Translations under genes and position numbers: made by a program
Source of the DNA: Schaalia georgiae DSM 6843
GTDB lineage: Bacteria; Actinomycetota; Actinomycetes; Actinomycetales; Actinomycetaceae
Assembly (NCBI RefSeq): GCF_000429245.1
Contig: NZ_KE386870.1
Location: forward strand, 1 to 64,000
DNA: 64,000 nucleotides
Direction of reading: 5' to 3'
The notes under the pieces: generated by a model
What the model was told of the DNA's origin: nothing
What the model saw: the letters and a program-made list of their open reading frames with translations, nothing else
Database searches by the model: none
Part shown: in pieces, positions 60,340-64,000 of the stretch
Numbering within the stretch: the first letter of the stretch is position 1
Layout of the letters: every line of letters starts with the position of its first letter

Positions 60340-62706
60340 ATGACTCTGGATCTGACCCAGTCCCTCTCGTCCCAGGTGCGGGCCACTTCGGGCCGCCCGG
60401 TCGCCAGTTCGACGCCCATGGAGGTGTGGCAGGGGCTCTCGGCGGCGGTCGTCGCCCAGATCGCCGACCGCTGGGACGCGACATCCAAGAAGTACGCGGC
60501 GGGGCGCCAGGAGCACTACTTCTCCGCGGAGTTCCTCATGGGGCGCGCGCTGCTCAACAACTTGTCCAACCTTGGCCTGGTCGACGAGGCCAGGGACGCC
60601 CTCGCCGCTGAGGGGATCGAACTGTCCACCGTCCTCGAGGAAGAGCCCGACGCCGCTCTGGGCAACGGCGGTCTCGGGCGCCTCGCCGCCTGCTTCCTGG
60701 ACTCATGCGCCACCCTGGACCTGCCCGTGACGGGCTACGGCATCCTCTACCGCTACGGCCTGTTCAAGCAGCTCTTCGACAACGGCTTCCAGACCGAGCA
60801 CCCCGATCCGTGGATGGAGGAGGGCTACCCCTTCGTCATCCGGCGCGAGGAGCTCCAGCGCATCGTCACCTACGCGGACCTCACCGTGCGCGCCATCCCC
60901 TACGACATGCCGATCACCGGGTACGGCACGAAGAACGTCGGGACCCTGCGCCTGTGGAAGGCCGAGCCCCTCGAGGAGTTCGACTACGACGCCTTCAACT
61001 CCCAGCGCTTCACCGACGCCATCGTCGACCGTGAGCGCACGATGGACATCTCCCGCGTCCTGTACCCCAATGACACCACCTTCGAGGGCAAGGTGCTGCG
61101 CGTGCGCCAGCAGTACTTCTTCTGCTCCGCGTCCCTGCAGGAGATCATCGACAACTACGTGAGGCACCATGGCGACGACCTCACCGGCTTCGCCGAGTTC
61201 AATGCGGTGCAGCTCAACGACACGCACCCCGTGCTGGCCATCCCCGAGCTCATGCGCCTGCTCATGGACGACCACGACCTCGGCTGGGAGGACGCCTGGG
61301 AGGTCGTCTCCCGCACCTTCGCGTACACGAACCATACGGTCCTGGCCGAGGCGCTGGAGACGTGGGACATCCACATCTTCGACCGGCTCTTCCCGCGCAT
61401 CTCCGAGATCGTGCGCGAGATCGACCGCCGTTTCCGTTGCGACATGGCCCAGCGCGGCTTGGACCAGGGCACCATCGACTACATGGCCCCCGTGTCCGGC
61501 AACACCGTGCGGATGGCGTGGATCGCCTGCTACGCCTCGTACTCCATCAACGGCGTCGCCGCGCTGCACACGGAGATCATCAAGCGCGAGACCCTCAAGG
61601 AATGGCATGCCATCTGGCCCGAGCGCTTCAACAACAAGACCAACGGCGTCACTCCGCGCCGGTGGCTCAAGCAGTGCAACCCCCGCCTGTCCGCCCTGCT
61701 CGACGAGGTCACCGGCTCCGACGCCTGGGTGCGCGACCTGACAGTCCTGGGGGATTTCACCGACGCTGACACGGACGCGGTGCTGGAGGGCCTCGCGGAG
61801 GTCAAGCGCGCGAACAAGGCTGATTTCGCCGCGTGGGTGAGGGAGCGCGAGGGCGTTGAGATCGACCCCGACGCCATTTTCGACGTCCAGATCAAGCGCC
61901 TCCACGAGTACAAGCGCCAGCTGCTCAACGCCTTCTACGTGCTCGACCTGTACTTCCGCCTCAAGGAGGGCCAGGAGCTGGACGCGCCGAGCCGCGTGTT
62001 CGTCTTCGGCGCGAAGGCGGCCCCCGGGTACACGCGCGCCAAGGCCATCATCAAGCTGATCAACGCGATCGCCGACGTGGTGAACTCCGACGCGGACATC
62101 GATGGCCGCATCAAGGTGGTCTTCGTCCACAACTACAACGTCTCCCCGGCCGAGCACATCATCCCCGCCGCGGACGTGTCCGAGCAGATCTCCATGGCCG
62201 GGAAGGAGGCCTCGGGCACGTCCAATATGAAGTTCATGATGAACGGGGCGCTCACCCTGGGGACCCTGGACGGCGCGAATGTCGAGATCCTCGAGGCGGT
62301 CGGCCCGGACAACGCCTACATCTTCGGTGCCACCGAGGACGAGCTGCCCGAGTTGCGGCGCACCTACGACCCCCGCTGGTACTACGAGAACGTGCCGGGG
62401 CTGCGCCGTGTCATCGATGCCCTCACGGACGGCACCCTGGACGACAACGGGGCGGGCTGGTTCCACGACATCCGCTGGTCCCTGATGGAGGGCGGCTTCG
62501 ACCCGGCCGACGTGTACTACGTGCTCGGTGATTTCGCGGCCTACCGCGAGACGAAGGACCGTATGGCCCGCGACTACCTCGACCAGAAGTCTTGGAACCG
62601 CAAGGTGTGGGCGAATATCAGCCGTTCGGGGCGCTTCTCCTCCGACCGCACGATCCGCGATTACGCGGAAGGTGTGTGGCGCATCGGGGCGGAGCCGATC
62701 GACTGA
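60340..62706 (+). CDS. glgP: Glycogen/maltodextrin phosphorylase
   Basis: The 788-residue enzyme has the full glycogen phosphorylase sequence: EHYFSAEFLMGRALLNNL, ALGNGGLGRLAACFLDS, VQLNDTHPVLAIPELMRL, FNNKTNGVTPRRWL, IKRLHEYKRQLLN and the pyridoxal-phosphate motif EASGTSNMKFMMNGALTLGT. It releases glucose 1-phosphate from alpha-glucan. Length matches bacterial GlgP. ATG 60340 has AAGGAAC upstream. A strong terminator follows the stop, so it is monocistronic. Confidence 0.95.
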   Translation: MTLDLTQSLSSQVRATSGRPVASSTPMEVWQGLSAAVVAQIADRWDATSKKYAAGRQEHYFSAEFLMGRALLNNLSNLGLVDEARDALAAEGIELSTVLEEEPDAALGNGGLGRLAACFLDSCATLDLPVTGYGILYRYGLFKQLFDNGFQTEHPDPWMEEGYPFVIRREELQRIVTYADLTVRAIPYDMPITGYGTKNVGTLRLWKAEPLEEFDYDAFNSQRFTDAIVDRERTMDISRVLYPNDTTFEGKVLRVRQQYFFCSASLQEIIDNYVRHHGDDLTGFAEFNAVQLNDTHPVLAIPELMRLLMDDHDLGWEDAWEVVSRTFAYTNHTVLAEALETWDIHIFDRLFPRISEIVREIDRRFRCDMAQRGLDQGTIDYMAPVSGNTVRMAWIACYASYSINGVAALHTEIIKRETLKEWHAIWPERFNNKTNGVTPRRWLKQCNPRLSALLDEVTGSDAWVRDLTVLGDFTDADTDAVLEGLAEVKRANKADFAAWVREREGVEIDPDAIFDVQIKRLHEYKRQLLNAFYVLDLYFRLKEGQELDAPSRVFVFGAKAAPGYTRAKAIIKLINAIADVVNSDADIDGRIKVVFVHNYNVSPAEHIIPAADVSEQISMAGKEASGTSNMKFMMNGALTLGTLDGANVEILEAVGPDNAYIFGATEDELPELRRTYDPRWYYENVPGLRRVIDALTDGTLDDNGAGWFHDIRWSLMEGGFDPADVYYVLGDFAAYRETKDRMARDYLDQKSWNRKVWANISRSGRFSSDRTIRDYAEGVWRIGAEPID

Positions 62707-62727
62707 GGCCGACTGTCCGCTCCGGGA

Positions 62728-62766
62728 GGGCCCCGGGGGCGCATGCGCCCCCGGGGCCCTTTTGTG
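62728..62766 (+). terminator. Rho-independent terminator of glgP
   Basis: GGGCCCCGGGGGCGCATG (62728 onwards) and its inverse up to 62759 form a 16-bp perfect stem with no loop, followed by TTTTGTGT. This is the clearest terminator in the window. Confidence 0.9.
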
Positions 62767-62903
62767 TCCGCGTGGGGATGCCGGCTGTGGGTGCGTGTTC
62801 CAAGTGGTGCGCGTTGCTGTCCTCCTGATGCGGGGGTGTCGGCGGCTTCGCGCGCGGCTGTCCGCAGGCTGCGGGGGCCTCGTCCGGGCGGTGCGCGCTC
62901 TGT

Positions 62904-62964
62904 CTGTATTAAGCACTTGACACAGGCGTGATGAGCGCCTTACAGTATTACTGTCTTAATACAG
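62904..62964 (+). promoter_or_regulatory. Operator/promoter of the GntR-ABC operon
   Basis: CTGTATTAAG (62904-62913) and CTTAATACAG (62955-62964) are inverted copies 41 bp apart. ACAGTATTACTGT (62942-62954) is a palindrome between them. TTGACA (62917-62922) and TACAGT (62941-62946) are a good -35/-10 pair with 18-bp spacing. GntR binding here would block the promoter, as in YtrA-type autoregulation. Confidence 0.75.
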
Positions 62965-62983
62965 TGATACGGAAGGGGGCGGT

Positions 62984-63367
62984 ATGCGTTTCGATGACAC
63001 GCGCCCCATCTGGATCCAACTGGTCGAAGCCTTCAGCCAGAAGATCGCCTCGGGCCAGTGGGCTCCAGCCTCGAAGATCCCCAGCGTCCGCGAACTCGCC
63101 ATCGACGCCGGGGTCAATCCCAATACCGTCCAACGCGCGCTCAGCCGGCTCGACGCCGACGGGCTCACCGTCGCCGAACGCGCCCAAGGGCGCTTCGTCA
63201 CCAGTGACACGGAGGCGATCGCCAGGGCGCGGGCCGAACTCGCCCGCCAGGCAACCGACTCCCACATCGCCACCGTCCGCCAACTCGGAATCGGGCGCGA
63301 CGAAGCGGTCAGCCTGCTCAACGCGCGGTGGATCGACAATCCCCCAGAAGGAGGGCACGGACAATGA
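62984..63367 (+). CDS. GntR-family regulator, YtrA subfamily
   Basis: The 127-residue protein has the short YtrA-type layout. An N-terminal winged helix-turn-helix (IWIQLVEAFSQKIASGQWAP, SVRELAIDAGVNPNTVQRALSRLDADGLT) is followed by a short C-terminal helical part, with no large ligand domain. Such regulators repress their own ABC transporter operons. GGAAGGGGG stands before ATG 62984. Its TGA overlaps the ATG of the ABC ATPase gene (ATGA), which confirms the operon. Confidence 0.9.
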   Translation: MRFDDTRPIWIQLVEAFSQKIASGQWAPASKIPSVRELAIDAGVNPNTVQRALSRLDADGLTVAERAQGRFVTSDTEAIARARAELARQATDSHIATVRQLGIGRDEAVSLLNARWIDNPPEGGHGQ

Positions 63368-64000
63368 CACCAACGGCACCCATCATCCACATCGAGCACT
63401 TGACGAAGGCCTACCGGGGGCGCCCCGCGCTCGTCGGGCTCGACCTCGACCTCCACCCCGGGCGCATCGTCGGCCTCGTCGGGCCCAACGGCTGCGGCAA
63501 GACGACTCTGCTCAAGATCCTTGCCGGCGTCCTCGCCGATTGGACCGGCACCGTCGCCATCGACGGGATCGCTCCCGGAGTCGAAACCAAGCGTCGCGTC
63601 GCGTTCCTGCCCTCCGCGGCCTTCCTGGACCCGGCGCTCACGCCCGGCGCGGCCGTCCGCCTCTACTCCAGGTTCTTCGAGGACTTCGACGCCGACAAGG
63701 CGATGTCCTCCATCCGCTTCTTCGACCTCCCCCTCGACCGCACGCTCAAGGAGATGTCGAAGGGAATGGGCGAGAAACTGCAGATCTGTCTCACCATGGC
63801 GCGCAAGGCGCGGCTCTACCTGCTCGACGAGCCGATCTCCGGAATCGACCCCGCGGCCCGCGACATCATCCTCGAGGGGATCCTCCGAGACTTCGACGAG
63901 GACGCCCTCATGCTCATCTCCACCCACCTGATCTCCGACATCGAATCCATCCTCGACGAAGTCGTCATGCTCAAAGAGGGCCGACTGCACCGCGCCGGCC
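63364..64000 (+). CDS. ABC transporter ATP-binding protein, 3' end beyond window
   Basis: The visible 212 residues include HLTKAYRGRPALVGLDLDLHPG, Walker A GLVGPNGCGKTTLLKIL, an MSKGMGEKLQICLTMAR signature (LSGG is replaced by MSKG, typical of YtrB-type ATPases), Walker B LYLLDEPISGIDP and the H-loop LISTHLISD. The gene overlaps the GntR gene by ATGA and is cut by the right edge. A permease gene probably follows outside the window. Confidence 0.88.
   Translation, partial: MTPTAPIIHIEHLTKAYRGRPALVGLDLDLHPGRIVGLVGPNGCGKTTLLKILAGVLADWTGTVAIDGIAPGVETKRRVAFLPSAAFLDPALTPGAAVRLYSRFFEDFDADKAMSSIRFFDLPLDRTLKEMSKGMGEKLQICLTMARKARLYLLDEPISGIDPAARDIILEGILRDFDEDALMLISTHLISDIESILDEVVMLKEGRLHRAG

Overview
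The window is high-GC DNA (roughly 70% by eye) with frequent GTG starts, short intergenic gaps and many ATGA/GTGA stop-start overlaps. The gene content points to an actinobacterium, most likely Actinomycetaceae (Actinomyces/Schaalia-like). The evidence is a pair of G5-domain resuscitation-promoting-factor-type secreted proteins next to rsmA-ispE-ABC-F, the glmU-prs-rplY order, a DUF3117 protein, an LAxTG (sortase E type) surface protein, a CTC-type L25 and DUF6318. Genus is inference.

Layout. 1-2 kb: a DUF6318-type membrane-anchored protein overlapping a secreted Ser/Gly/Pro-rich protein that runs off the left edge. 2-5.1 kb: a damaged accessory patch with a sugar acetyltransferase, a PadR regulator with a palindromic operator, an in-frame chimera of an ABC ATPase N-terminus and a second PadR regulator broken at a GCGT tetranucleotide repeat, a small membrane protein, and a decayed RloB-like gene. 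5.1-15.6 kb: arfB, a methyltransferase, an SDR-NhaA-SDR operon in which neither SDR shows the catalytic Lys, another SDR with an AraC-type regulator, an unknown protein, a 5'-nucleotidase and a nitroreductase. 15.6-20 kb (minus strand): ABC ATPase, FtsX-like permease, histidine kinase and response regulator in one overlapping operon. 20-31.8 kb: MFS exporter, YkvI-like carrier, Ogt, CPA1 antiporter, GNAT, a 1144-residue ATPase-permease fusion with a large external domain, DJ-1/PfpI and TatD.

31.9-38.6 kb: two Rpf/G5 cell-wall hydrolases, then rsmA, ispE and an ABC-F ATPase. 38.8-41 kb: a DUF1540 protein, a repeat-rich stretch with a 50-bp perfect palindrome in a MITE-like element, a TetR regulator and tRNA-Gln(UUG). 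41-48.7 kb: a GlmU-like protein lacking its acetyltransferase half, prs, rplY, mannose-1-phosphate guanylyltransferase, a BMP-family lipoprotein, dapE, a LOG-family protein and a DUF3117 protein. 48.7-50 kb: an IS481-like remnant followed by 20-bp-period repeats. 50-59.4 kb: O-methyltransferase, Mrp-type ATPase, a DUF1003/MgtE_N-CBS pair, a general-stress-type membrane protein, the second MITE copy, aminopeptidase P, asparaginase, PHP phosphoesterase and MarC. 59.6-64 kb: a small LAxTG surface protein, glycogen phosphorylase with a strong terminator, and a YtrA-type GntR regulator translationally coupled to an ABC ATPase cut by the right edge.

The most interesting items are the SDR-NhaA-SDR operon with degenerate active sites in all three proteins, several interspersed or tandem repeat families, a recurrent TANNNT box 6-7 nt before start codons (leaderless transcription), and the fossil defence/regulator patch at 3.4-5.1 kb. 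No CRISPR array, prophage or complete insertion sequence was seen. All family assignments come from reading translated motifs, not from database searches.
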